Position numbers and translations under genes: made by a program. Positions 43,664-54,349 of a DNA stretch of 54,349 nt are shown here, in pieces. The notes under the pieces are model-generated. The model made no database searches. It saw only the letters and a list, made by a program, of their open reading frames with translations, and was not told the origin of the DNA. The stretch is from Chlorokybus atmophyticus (Eukaryota; Streptophyta; Chlorokybophyceae; Chlorokybales; Chlorokybaceae): positions 294,645 to 348,993 of the forward strand of contig RHPI01000890.1 of assembly GCA_009103225.1 (NCBI GenBank), read 5' to 3'. Numbering within the stretch: the first letter of the stretch is position 1; each line of letters starts with the position of its first letter.

Positions 43664-46600
43664 TCATGACGTACAAGTGGACTGAATGCTGTTGTAGCTG
43701 CTGAAACTGTCGTGGCTGTCGTCGCTCGAGTAAGAATCTGTCTCTGTGCCATCCCCTCGTGCTGTTGCGGGTGCCGGTGTATGCATATCGTCTTCGTCGT
43801 CATCATCTTCGCTGGAGCTATCCTCGCTGAGCCCCTGAGTGCTGGTGTCGCTGGCATCGTGCTCAGTGCGCATGGGCGTCCCTGCAACCCCTTCAGGTAA
43901 GGAATTGTACATCTTATTGATGTTAAGTGCCTCTGCTTGATACGCTGTGCTTTTGCATGATTGACATGTTCATGTAACGACGGCTGTGCGTGTGTAATTG
44001 CACCTGTGGGTGTGGCCGTTGTTGCAGTCTGCGTGGGCATTGTGGCGCTGTTGTTGTTGAGGCAGTTGAGGCAACGACATGCTGTGGAGCACATTGTTCC
44101 AGCACGCTTGCATTTGCACTGATTGCCCTTGCACCCACTTTTCTTGCACCCGCATCCTCGCAGGAGAAGACTCCTCCGCTGGCGTGCGGAGGCCATGTTG
44201 TCGGGGGTGTCCATCTCGGCCTTGTAACACCCCTCCTCCAGTATATAACCATATGCTTCCAGGTCTGGCATGTTGAGTGTGGTGCTGCATGCTTGCATCC
44301 ACATGTTGAACACCCACACGGACCTGAGGCAATGAAGGCGCAGGGCTTCCACGGTTGGCATGCGATCTGGCTCTTTCCAGATCGTGTGCCAGCTGCCATT
44401 GTGTATTGCCTGCAACCATTGGCTAATGGCAGAGTGTGATTCCGTGTCCCCGCTTAGGCCATTAACCTCCACAAACAAGGCTGCAGGACTGGTGGCCTGG
44501 AAACACCTGCGATGCTTCATGAAGTACGCGCTCCCAATCAGGCGCAGGTACATTGCAATGTCTGTGCTGGCATCAAATTCACCAGCGGTCTGTGTTTGAA
44601 TGGTAGTGATAAACTCAGTGTTTTGCATTAGGACCTCCTCCCAAAAGTACACTTTGCTGAGTCCAGCAAAAAATGACGTATAGTCGCAGCCTGTGCCTGC
44701 GAACAGTTTCAGCATGAAGCGCGCTCTCTCTTCCTGAGGTATGAAGCGCAATTGTGGGCTGCTTTGCGTTGCGGACAACAGCAGATTCAGGTTGATGAAG
44801 GGTGGGCGGCTGGAAGCAGCGCTGGAAGAGGCAAGCTGGATATGTACTTGCTTATGTTTACCTGGTGTTTCCCTCCAGCTTTCTATCATTGCCAACCCTA
44901 TCATTGTCGTGTCTGTATCAGGGCTGTAAATGAGAATGTTGGTGAATGGTGTCCGGTGTGCATGCAGCCAGACCCGACTGTCCGCCTCCGCGTGATTGCA
45001 GCTATACATCTGTGTCACACTGAACTGTGGTCCTGAATCTGTCATCTGCACCACGCGTGCAGAGTCGCTGTACTCTTCGAGGTCGCTGCCACCTGCAAGC
45101 ACCAGTTCCTGACCAACTCGAAGGTAAGGGGTCGCTAACTCTGGTACTTGCTGTGTAATCAAGCAGCATATTTGACGCTTGCGTAGTCTGTCTGCCAACA
45201 GTGTTCGCCAGCTGCGTGGCAGTGGAGTTTGTAGATGCAGAGGTTCTGACTGAGTCCCGGTGCTGCGGAAGTGTGCATCGCGCCGATGCTGCAGTGATGT
45301 CTTGACGCCAGTGTTGTATGCCGGATCATCAAAAATGATGTGCATACTCTGGAGCGAGGGGCTGAAGAGTCTGGGCATGATCGCTGCGCGGAATAGGTGA
45401 GTGATGTAATCGCCAATGTTGTTGCACTGTGGTCCGGGTTGCATGTTGATCATGAACATGCCCTCACTAATGACGCACTGGGTGTGTGCAGGAAATGTGC
45501 GAGACTGGCATTCCGGAGTGGAGTCAGCGAGTTTGTTGAGAAAAGTGGCCTTGTTGCCTTTGCGCATGAGCCCCTCCATCTCGAATAGTGCCTGAGGCAC
45601 CTCCAGATACCTTGCGTGCACATCTTCCTTAGCACCCTCCTTCATGGCGAGCTGCTTCAGAACCAGTGTCTGCGCACAAGTTTAGGTCTGAATGCTCACA
45701 ATTTTAGGGTTGCTGCTCAAAATTCTAGGGTTACTGCTCACAAGTTTAGGTCAGACTGCGCAAGCCGTAGGTGAATGGATATTGTGTGCATGCAGTTGGC
45801 TAACCGTTTCCCTGACCACCTTGGTCAGTGCCTTGGCTGTTCTGTTGACAGGTTTGGGCTTTGCCATAGTTTTGAGGTTGTGTCTTCTGGTTACGCGCGC
45901 TGCAGGCACTCCTTGTCCATAGCGCTGATTGCAAAACAGTTGGAGTGCATCCTGTCCTATGGCATAGTGCTTGGACAAGTCAGCAGCAACGCTGTCTGGC
46001 GCAACCTCGTTGCTGACGAGGTGCTTGTGCCTGCCTGTGTCGCCAGCACTCAGCGCGCCAGCAGCACGCAAAACTGATGACATTGCTTGCAGTGTTTGCT
46101 GCGTTTTGTTGGGGTCATTCTTCCCGGCGTGCGGGTCGTGCCGCACCCTTCTGTACCCGGCAGGGCGCAGCTCCTCTCGCAATCGCTTCAACCCTTCAGC
46201 TCGGTACGTGCAGTAGACAGTCTTTGCACGGACTTGGTCAGTTGTGGGTCGTGCCAGTGCAATCTTCAAGTCTCGGTTTATCAGCGTCTCGTGTGCTTCA
46301 TCGATTGCCACATTGCTGCCTGCTTTGCCTTTCATTGATATACTGAATGCTCCTTGCTGCATTGCCTGCAGGACATGTGGCGGCCAAGACATGGTATCAG
46401 CGTTGTGCCCGACCACCAAGCGCTGGTAGTGCGGTCTATCCCACGCAAAGTAAAGCGGGGCAAGAGACTTGTACGCAGCTATGCGCAGCTCCCAGTCACC
46501 AGTGCGGATGGCAATGAGGAGTGCTAGGTAAGCGGCACAATCTCTTTGCGTGAAGTGCCACCAGAAGGCCCAGGTCAAGTCATTAGCAGCACGCTCCTCT

Positions 46601-49600
46601 CCATATGCTTGAAAACCTTCTGCATGATGCAATGCCAACAACTGATCCACGCTGCCTTCTTCACCGGGCCATTCAAGAGGCAGCTCTAAGACTTCGTATT
46701 GTGGGCTTGCAGCGAAGCACTCAAACTGACGTCTGAGCACTGCCTCGTAGGACTGAAGTAACAATGTGTTTGAGCGCTTCCAGTGGTGCCCATCCACCAA
46801 CTGGTTGCGTGCCGACGCAGCTGCGAACCCAGCTGCCAGAGCCAGTGGGTCCACACCAGCATCAAAATAGATTTTGAAAACAACAGGCGTGGTGTTATAC
46901 AGAGCGTGCCAGTCCCCCACGAAGGGTAAGACCCACTCCCAAAACACGGGGTCTTGTTGCTTGAGCATGTGCATGAGCGCCCAAGTTTTCTGGTCTCCGC
47001 CCACCACCAGGTAAGTCCCCCTGGTTGATTGCAGCTGCAGCTGTGTGGATAGCTCCATAAGTGCCAATCTCAGATTGTCTGGACGGTCGGGGTTGTATGG
47101 AAGTAATGGTAGGTACACAACCTGACTGATGGGTGGGTCTGCAGCCTTACTGGCCACCATGGTGTCTTTCAACTTGCATTCATGATCGCTCATAAACTGT
47201 TGGCGAGACAGCACAGAGTTGTGTGCCAGCTGTTTGAACTTGGCCATGGCCTCTTTCTCTGCGTCCGTTAATGTCACAATGGACTCAGGTTGTGGGCGAT
47301 GGCGTTGCACATGCCCTGGCATCGGGGGGGGGGAACTGCAGGTACAGCTGGGGCACTCATGCCGCCCTCAGTCAGGGTCCTCCACCTAACATGCTGTTGC
47401 CACATCCCAGCAGGTCAGCACAATGCATCACAACTGTGCTCCACAATTGTACAACTATCTGTCAGCACATGTTTACCTCAACATGCTGTGGAAACGCATG
47501 GAGTTGCATGTTGCAGTCAGGCTGTGGCACCACTACTTGAGTGGTAGTGCAATGCAAGTCCTGGTCACCTCTGCCATGAAATCTGAGAGAGTGGGAGGTC
47601 TTGAAGTCCAAATTATCCATGGACGCTATCACGAAGTTGCCGTTGTCCATATCAACAGGTGCTGGGTTGTTCAGCACAACATGCACCCGCGCTTGTATAT
47701 GTCTGCGTGTGCACAACCAACTCAGGTTGGCATACCAGCTGTCATCTGATCTAGCTGCTGACAGCGCTTGTATGAGCTCTCATCTCACCTGTTCAGTGTT
47801 GGCTTGCTGACGCAGATGTGAAGATGGTTCAACAATGTGAGCAACAGCGTGGATTTGCTGAGCCCATCTGTGGCATCAGCAAGTGCCAGGTGCAAAACTG
47901 AGTATGCCTTGTTGTTGCGGCTATAGAGTGCTGAAGCAAACAGGAATGCAGACTGGACTTGTAGCTCGCGAATGCGGCGCTGCGCACGTTCACCCTCCGC
48001 AACCCCCTGCATCCTTAGCCTCCTCTGCAAGCTTCCAAGACCGGTGAGAGCCTCAATCAGCTGTGACAGTACTGGGTTGGAGGGCTTGAGGTCCATGATT
48101 ATGTTCAGCTTGCGCAGGTCTGGGACTCCCGCGGCATTGCACTTAGCACGCTGGCGCGCCTCGTCAGTCATCAGCGCACTAATGCTGTCAAGGACTGCGT
48201 CACTCAGGCACATGTCACTTGAGTTGTTGACCGAATCAGCCGTAACAGAGGCTGCACTGCTGCTTGCACGCCCTGTGCCCTGAGCACCTGTGTGTGTTCC
48301 AGCCCTGCGCAGGAGGCAGTTGATTGGGTCCGACCACACCGCCAGGAGCAGCGACCCAAGACGCGGGGCAGATGTGTGCACTCGCAGCAAGTCTCCAAAA
48401 ACTCGCTTGCATAACTCCATCAGCTGTCGGTTGGGTACTTTGAATGCATCAGCTACCTCCCCCAAAAGCACACAAGCGTCCACCTCACCCACTTCCACTG
48501 CTACATGCTGGGCTGCACGCAGCAAAGGTGAGGTGCCTTGCAGCTCAGCCGCGCGCTCTTTCCACAACAGTTGCTGTTCTCCTATGCTGCGTGACGCCTC
48601 GCCGTCCTGAGTGCCTTGCGAATGTGAACCATGGCTTGCAGAGTTTCCTGCTGGTGGAACTGATGCTTTCAAGTCCTCTATCACCTGTGCATACTCCCTG
48701 GCTCTCCGACTCGCCTCTGCCAGTTTAGCTTCAGATCGTTGGATGATAGCATAGTAATCTACTATTTTAGCCTCTAAACCATTGGCCTTGTCTTGCATTC
48801 CCTGCATCATGCGTTCTGTCAATCTCCTAGCATGCATTGCATGCACACCTTGCTGCCTACCTGTCTTTCACCAGCCCACTGATGCTTTTGCAACTCCTCA
48901 ACCTGTCTCTGCTGCTCTAAGTCCCTTTGCTTGTGGTTAGCTTCTCGCCTTAGGGCATCTGTTTGACTCAACAGTTGCACCTCCACTCTACTCCTCTCTG
49001 CTGCGTGTTGCTGAAACTCTTCAATCTTATCCTCAAATTCCTGTGTGTGGCCAGTAACTAGATGTACCCTACCTCACTGCATCAACAACCCAACATAAGC
49101 ATGCATCAATAACCAACCGAGCAGACTGTAGTCAAAGCCTCGTTCTCGGTGCGCAGCAGGTCTGCCTCATCTCGCCAGCGTTCCACCGTGTCTTCCTGCA
49201 AATCCACACATGCACACAATATGTACTAAAGCTCAAGCACCAAGTTAGCCAACTCACATGTGCCACACCTCCGCAGCAGCCTCTTCGAATTGATGCATCA
49301 CATCGTTGTGCTCCACCCAAGGTGGGGATTGCAGTTCTGGAGTTTGCACGTCACTCACATCCCCATCCCAGCACGGGGGTTCATTGTTGTCATTGGTGTT
49401 ATGGGTGTCGCCATTAGATGCGTATGCATCCAATAGACATTGCGTCTCGTGCAACCTATCTTTCAACTCTGCATTGGAAGCTAGACACTGATTGAGTTGC
49501 TGCTGGTTGCGCACACAAGATCTGCATGTTCGCACACGCTTGCCCACCCGCGCAGCAATGCCTGCACGCATGGCATACATTCAGACACTGCATGCACATC

Positions 49601-50672
49601 ACCCACAGTTCAGAACGGGTCACACATTAATCACTTGGCACTAGAGTGGAACCTCCTAACATGCTGAGGCACACCTGGTGTGCCACTGGAACTCACTGGC
49701 GGTGTGAACTGAGAGTACACACTGCTAGTGTGTTGCGATCCCTGGCCTGGTCTAGCACCAGCAAGTCCTACAGGCCTAGGCACGCGTGATGCTGGAGGTG
49801 TTGACATGCTGTGTCGAGGCACTTGAGGCCGACCCACAGGTTGCACAGGCACAAACTCCCCCTGCACAAGCACTCTGGTCGGCAAGCAACCGTGCATGAC
49901 GTGGCATGCTTCAGAACAACACGCACCTGAGGGGTCATGATGTACATCGTTTGTGCGGGCTCATGTATCTCTTGCCGACTGGGCACCGCTGCTGGTACCA
50001 TCACCACTGGCTCAGCTTGCTCTTCGTTGGGTGACTGAGAGGCGTCCACCTCTTCATCATGCTGCAGCGGGTCACTTGCTGGTTGTGAGCTTGCACCAGC
50101 AGTTGCTGGACCAGACTCACGAGCGCAGGACTTCTCCGATGTGTTGTTGGCAGCAACCTCTGCGGCATGCACAGCAGTTCCCACACGCTCGACAAAGTCA
50201 CCCTGCACAACCACTCATTCACTAAGCGCACACACCTCACAGTGCTGTTGCTGGCATGCATTCTCACCTCGACCTTGGTGAGGGTGTCATCCACGGGATT
50301 CAAACGCCACATGCATCCGTGAGTCAATGCATATAGCTGAACTGTGTACAAGGACTGCAAACTACTAAGCTTGCAGTCTCTACGCACAGTACCCCACATT
50401 TGTTCCTGGCGCTCACGCATGCGGGTCACAGAGTTCTTCTGGGAGGTGGCATGAGCCTTGCGCTTGGCGACATCATTCACCAGCGTCTTGCCAGCGCTGT
50501 GCAGTGCCTTGCGCTTGGGCTTCTTCTTCTTGGCCGATGGCGCGCCCGTCGTGGGCTGCTCGAGCTCGTCAGCTGCGGGGACAGCAGGACACTCCACCTG
50601 ACTACACGGCACGCCATCTGCTTGCCTGCCATCAAGCCTAGCACCGCCGCCATCATCGGCGACGTCGCCCAT
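43664..50672 (-). CDS. Giant element-encoded protein: coiled coil - DUF6589-like - PIN/FEN1-like - CXC cysteine cluster
   Basis: Eleven exons: 50672-50268, 50202-49927, 49861-49675, 49561-49269, 49195-49118, 49040-48861, 48801-47789, 47702-47477, 47335-45805, 45669-44004 and 43890-43664. They would give about 2,026 aa. One base must be discounted: a run of ten G at 47,324-47,333 breaks the frame, while nine would restore it, so it is a likely homopolymer error or a true lesion. The N-terminal quarter is basic (SAKKKKPKRKALHS), then proline/serine-rich, then coiled coil. About residues 780-1400 resemble DUF6589-type proteins of invertebrate and fungal repeats: SRNNKAYSVLHLAL, VGGDQKTW, FVGDWHALYN and SNVAIDEAHE. 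EADSRVWLHA with YSPDTDTT at about 1600-1650 resembles acidic metal sites of PIN/FEN1-like nucleases. CGCKKSGCKGNQCKCKRAG at about 1895 is a tesmin-type CXC cluster. An acidic Ser/Asp tail ends it. A transposase-like role is inferred. Confidence 0.72.
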
Positions 50673-50974
50673 CACGTCTCCCACACTGGCGCCAAACCAA
50701 GAAATTTGTCGAAACGGTTGCGCACATCACCAGCTGGTGGCGGCTGTGCATACTGACATATCGCGGATTTGAAAAATGGAACCACGCGATAATAACACAT
50801 AAAGGCGACAAGTCAGTTGCATATCACTCGCATGTCACGAGCATCTTACACAGCGAGAATACACCAGGACCGCTCGATGTCAAAAAAATCGCACGATCGC
50901 CCCTAAAGCTCGCCGCAGAAGCGTGTTGAGCTTTCCGCCTGGTTTACAATGTTTCATATTAAACTTCGGTCGAT

Positions 50975-51375
50975 GGTCCGCTGGCCGGACCAGTTATGGA
51001 AGTATTGTGATGATTTTGTCCCTGGTCCCTGGTCGATGGCTGGACCATACCTGGTCCTGACGCAACAGTAATCGGCCGGACCTTTGGTGGTGCGTACCAA
51101 GGGACAATGGTACCATTCACTTGAAATTCGGACCATGAATGGTCCGACTGTCGATGAAAAACCGACCATGCAAGGTCCACCGATTTCATTTAGCAGGGGG
51201 AAATCCCGGTCCTGCGTCATGGACCATTCATGGTCCTTGAACGTCAATCCGTGTGTTACCAATGGTTGTGTCGTAACATTTATGGTACGACAGAGGCATC
51301 TCTCGTCCAACCCCAGCGATTGCCGTACAATGGCTCTGTCGTACCATCCATGGTACGACAGAGGCATTGCTCGAT
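50975..51375 (-). repeat. Right terminal inverted repeat region with GGACC/GTACGAC palindromes
   Basis: In reverse complement it carries the same core as the left end (51,221-51,269). Inward are several GGACCAT..ATGGTCC words between about 50,977 and 51,240. Outward is a pair of units containing TCTGTCGTACCATCCATGGT and GACAGAGGCAT at 51,267-51,370. It lies between the divergent giant gene and the OTU gene, so it may also act as their promoter region. Confidence 0.65.
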
Positions 51376-51612
51376 CAGCCCAAATGGGAGTTAGCATGCA
51401 CTCACCCAAACATGCTTCATTGACGGCCGGATGATGGCACGCAGGGGCAGTAGGTCGATGATGGATCGAATATCAGGCTTGATGGGCCTGGGTTCGATCA
51501 GGAGGCGGAGGACCAGGAGTCGGAGGAGGCGGCGGCGGCGTGGCACATCTTGCGAGAAGTTGTGGTCGTAAGAGTTCAAGCAGCGAAGCCAGCTACTACA
51601 GGTCGCCACGTC

Positions 51613-54029
51613 ATGGATCATGGCAGGCGTCAGCAATGGGGCTGTCCAACATGCATCACCAACATTGGACAAACCAGCAGGCAAGCCATTAAAGACCATC
51701 ATCACACAGAGAGCTGCTTGGTGGCTCGCTTTCTGCAACAGGGAGTGGATCAGAAGCTGCAGTCCTTGGAGCCCCTTGTCAGAACCATGTGGGACCAGTT
51801 GCGGCTGTGGGAACAAGCACAAAGGAATGCAGAGGTACGCTCAACAGTCACATGCATTTCCTTGCAAGAGCAAATTATTTTTTAGCGCAGTCCATGTGAT
51901 ATATGTAGCGTGGCTGCAGGCCTCCACTATTCACCCATACCCACCCTACAGTCAAGCCGACATTGCGGAAGCAAGATCAGATAGACAAAGCTGGGCGGCG
52001 GTATGTTGTTGCCAATCTCGCTGTGCATGTTGACTGCAATGTCGGCTCCAATGCATGCCTACCTTTCCATGCTAGGATGTGCGTGAGCGTGCGAAGTCGC
52101 GCGCGCGTGCCGAACGAAGTAGGCTGGGTTTGAGCACAGGAGCGCGTGGCCATTCGTCCGGCATTCAACCAATAGTGCATCAACCAGCAATGACGCAGTC
52201 CATGCAATCATTCGTGCATCAACCAGCAATGCCGCAGGTGACTGTTCGAAGCAACCAACTGATGACGGTGTGACGCAGTTGACTATTGCAATTGCAGTGT
52301 CGCAAGCATGCAGCTAACCCACATGTGATTGGTTGACAGCACCACAGTGCACTAAGTCCTGTTGGAGCTCCTATGCAAGCCTGGATTCAATCCCATCAAC
52401 TGGTCCTTCAATCCCACTTGCTGATGGGCGCGGCGGCAATGCGGCATCAGTTTAACATGCATGTTGGCCTGTTGAATCCCGACATGTCCATTGGGGCAGT
52501 GGCGCATGATGTGCCCATGGCTCAAGAGCTCCGTGACGAGTCTGCCATGGAGGGTGGCGGGGAGAGTGCAGCCAATACCACCTTGTCAGCCCCCATGGCT
52601 TCCCCTGCTCCATGCAGCCCACGGGCCATTGAGGTAAGTCGCTGTCTTTTATGCTCGTGCCTTGGTAACAATGCGTCAGGCACTGCATAAGCTTATATTC
52701 GTCCTTTGCAACATTGTGAGCCATCTTATCCTGGGTCCTGTATACAGCCCCCCTTGCTGCATGCACAAGTGGTCTCACCTGCAGCTCCTGCTCCCCTCCC
52801 AGCCAGAGCGCAACCACCTTCCGCGGCACCAGTCCTTCGTGCACTGCCATCTCCTCCACGAGCAGCACCGGTGATTGCGGGGCAACAATCCTTCTTGCCG
52901 CCACCGGCGAGACCACAGCACAATGCAACAACCGATGTGGCTTCTGCACCTACCTTACCCCACCCGCTGCAAGTTGAAGCCGGCAGTCTGCCCCAAACTC
53001 AGGTACTTTATCAGTCACTGTGACTCTTGCCGTCCACAGTTGGACACACCATGTGAGTGCTGTATGCGCATGCAGCAGGGGTCACCACCTGCCAGCGAGT
53101 CATCAGAGGAGCTGGCCGCAACCTGCATCCGGCCATCAGTCATGCTAGGTGGCCAGCTGGCCTCATGGGACCACTTCAATGCGCCAACGGATGGTAACTG
53201 CTTCTACCATTGTGTATTTCGCGCCAGGCCATCCATAGCGCAAAGTGTCCTGGATGATCACAAGTGCCCCAGCTCGAGCAGATTTTGGGCCATGCTGGAC
53301 ACCATCGACGACGACGGCAGGGGGCACACTCTCCGCAACATCACCGCTAAGGCTGTCGATGCAGGCGTGGCGAGCAGAATCCTAGACTTCTGCAGAGCCA
53401 CTGGTGCCGCCGGAGAGATGGCGCAGTATTACGACAAACTGCCTGCGACCATGTTGGCTGATATCAACTGCAACATTGACCTAATCATGGCCAAGGTGCG
53501 ACAGATCGTGCGGAGAAAAGATGTGTACGTCGAGCACTTGCAGATGACCATGTTTGCCAACAAGCTGGGCTTGTTGATTGGCTGCGTGACCGTTCAGCGC
53601 GAGCATGGGGAGTGGGTGCCACGGCCCGGCAGCGCAGTTTGGGTTGGAAATAAAGAAGCCCCCAACTCAGTCCTGGTGGTGGGCAACACTGCTCCTGATG
53701 AGCCAGAAGCACACTTTTGGCTCCTCAAGCCTGCAAGCACCGAACAGTGGTCGTGGCCTATGCATGAAGTGCCACCGGAGGTAACACACCTGATCGGAGA
53801 GTGGCGGCATGGCGTTGCCAATTCCCCGCTACCACCGGCTGTGACCCAGAGTGCTGCGCCAATGCCTCAGGCCTCGCCTTCGTGTGCTAGGCAAGAAGTA
53901 GCCGAGTGTTCTGCACATCCTGCCTCCCCTCAACCACAGCCACATGCTCGCAATCCCAATTCAGCACCCTCCCTTCCTGCCGCGGAGACTCACTTGCCAC
54001 CGCACTCTGACCATCCGGAGGCATNTTAG
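51613..54029 (+). CDS. OTU-domain cysteine protease, 3' end broken at telomere repeats
   Basis: Six exons, 51613-51834, 51920-52000, 52076-52237, 52340-52633, 52748-53002 and 53040-54024, join in phase 0. OTU proteases remove ubiquitin or ubiquitin-like proteins. The last exon holds PTDGNCFYHCV, with the catalytic Asp and Cys, a helical middle, YVEHLQMTMFANKLGLLIGCV in two halves, and EAHFWLL with the catalytic His. The N-terminal exons are Gln/Arg-rich and then Pro/Ala-rich (APAPLPARAQPPSAAP), with VHQPAM repeated. The frame runs into an N at 54,025 and a TTAGGG block whose first in-frame codons are TNT TAG, so the natural end is missing. It is transcribed away from the giant gene across the right inverted-repeat region. 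OTU domains are known passengers in several DNA transposons, so it may be mobile DNA. The first exon's start is tentative. Confidence 0.75.
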
Positions 54030-54169
54030 GGTTAGGGTTAGGGTTAGGGTTAGGGTTAGGGTTAGGGTTAGGGTTAGGGTTAGGGTTAGGGTTAGGGTTA
54101 GGGTTAGGGTTAGGGTTAGGGTTAGGGTTAGGGTTAGGGTTAGGGTTAGGGTTAGGGTTAGGGTTAGGG
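54026..54169 (+). repeat. Interstitial telomere block, exactly 24 x TTAGGG
   Basis: 144 bases of perfect TTAGGG follow directly after an ambiguous base at 54,025 that joins the OTU frame to the repeat. Perfection over 24 units suggests either recent capture of telomere DNA or a join made during assembly. Confidence 0.97.
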
Positions 54170-54170
54170 G

Positions 54171-54273
54171 TACTTGGAGGAACGGGAGGCAACCAACAAG
54201 CGCAAGGCTGTGGAGCAAAAAGATAACGCCTTACCTCCTCTGAGTGACAGTGCCACGGAGAGCGCCACCAGGA
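54171..54273 (+). other. 103-bp coding-like island between telomere blocks
   Basis: One frame reads YLEEREATNKRKAVEQKDNA and on through a Ser/Glu/Thr-rich stretch with no stop. It has the charged helical composition of a protein C-terminal region. It may be a displaced piece of the OTU gene or of the subtelomeric repeat next to it. It is too short to identify. Confidence 0.5.
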
Positions 54274-54349
54274 TTAGGGTTAGGGTTAGGGTTAGGGTTA
54301 GGGTTAGGGTTAGGGTTAGGGTTAGGGTTAGGGTTAGGGTTAGGGTTAG
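54274..54349 (+). repeat. Terminal telomere repeats (TTAGGG)n
   Basis: Twelve perfect TTAGGG units and a partial one run to the end of the window. The G-rich strand points 5'->3' outward, as expected for a right-hand chromosome end. Confidence 0.97.

Larger units (their letters stand above)
40395..51375. mobile_element. Candidate large TIR-flanked DNA element
   Basis: The left segment 40,451-40,498 and the right segment 51,221-51,269 are reverse complements of each other with few mismatches. They share ACACACGGATTGACGTTC flanked by ACAACCATTG and GGACCATGxATGGTCC. Inward of each core is a run of GGACCAT/ATGGTCC palindromes, and outward are GTACGAC/GTCGTAC palindromes, so the ends mirror each other. 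Between them lies one very large gene read towards the left end, plus a foldback repeat, a tRNA-like sequence, a TA microsatellite and an assembly gap. This is the layout of a class II element with subterminal repeats. Exact termini and target-site duplication were not identified. Confidence 0.6.

Noticed and set aside
53887-54243. Proteins with long Asn-Pro, Arg-Val or Leu-Thr repeats
   Set aside because: These frames are translations of the TTAGGG telomere arrays and are not genes.

Overview
The window is nuclear DNA from a eukaryote, most likely a green alga (Chlorophyta, perhaps Chlamydomonadales). This is inferred from intron-dense genes with GT..(T)GCAG introns, a chloroplast CP12-like protein, a starch-type CBM48 protein with a plastid-like N-terminus, TGTAA motifs shortly after several stop codons, and a right end made of TTAGGG telomere repeats. 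TTAGGG in place of the plant-type TTTAGGG is known from some chlamydomonadalean lineages. The species cannot be named from the sequence alone. Exon structures were read by eye from splice sites and phase, and every multi-exon model given closes in frame unless stated.

Layout: 1-6.3 kb is repeat-rich. It holds two decayed Penelope-like reverse transcriptases arranged head to head (minus 3.7-1.4 kb, plus 3.9-5.4 kb), several perfect hairpins and a cluster of GGTACC/GGACC palindromes. 7.5-30 kb is the gene-bearing core: a mitochondrial inner-membrane-protease-like signal peptidase (-), a GH27 alpha-galactosidase with a C-terminal membrane anchor (+), a tandem CP12-like protein (+), a receptor kinase combining leucine-rich repeats, two C-type-lectin-like domains, a WSC domain, a membrane span and a kinase (+), and a CIR1-type nuclear protein (+). 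30.4-33.9 kb is a CBM48 starch/glycogen-binding protein (-). Long AT-rich stretches without genes lie at 11.9-13.3, 14.3-18.4 and 26.5-27.3 kb.

From 34 kb to the end the window is subtelomeric and dominated by mobile DNA: a 5'-truncated Ty3/gypsy retrotransposon with an intact RNase H-integrase reading frame and a candidate LTR, a 53-bp minisatellite, an unrecognised six-exon gene, and a candidate 11-kb DNA element (about 40.4-51.4 kb). That element is bounded by inverted, palindrome-rich ends and encodes one very large protein of about 2,026 aa (coiled coil, DUF6589-like region, PIN/FEN1-like motifs, tesmin-type CXC cysteine cluster, acidic tail). A divergently oriented OTU-protease gene runs into the telomere and is broken by a 144-bp block of TTAGGG.

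The conserved genes touch surface sensing (receptor kinase), carbohydrate turnover (alpha-galactosidase, CBM48 protein) and Calvin-cycle regulation (CP12-like), but they are not an operon or a single pathway. The strongest candidates for something undescribed are the LRR-CTLD-CTLD-WSC receptor kinase, the TIR-bounded element with its giant protein, and the telomere-interrupted OTU gene.
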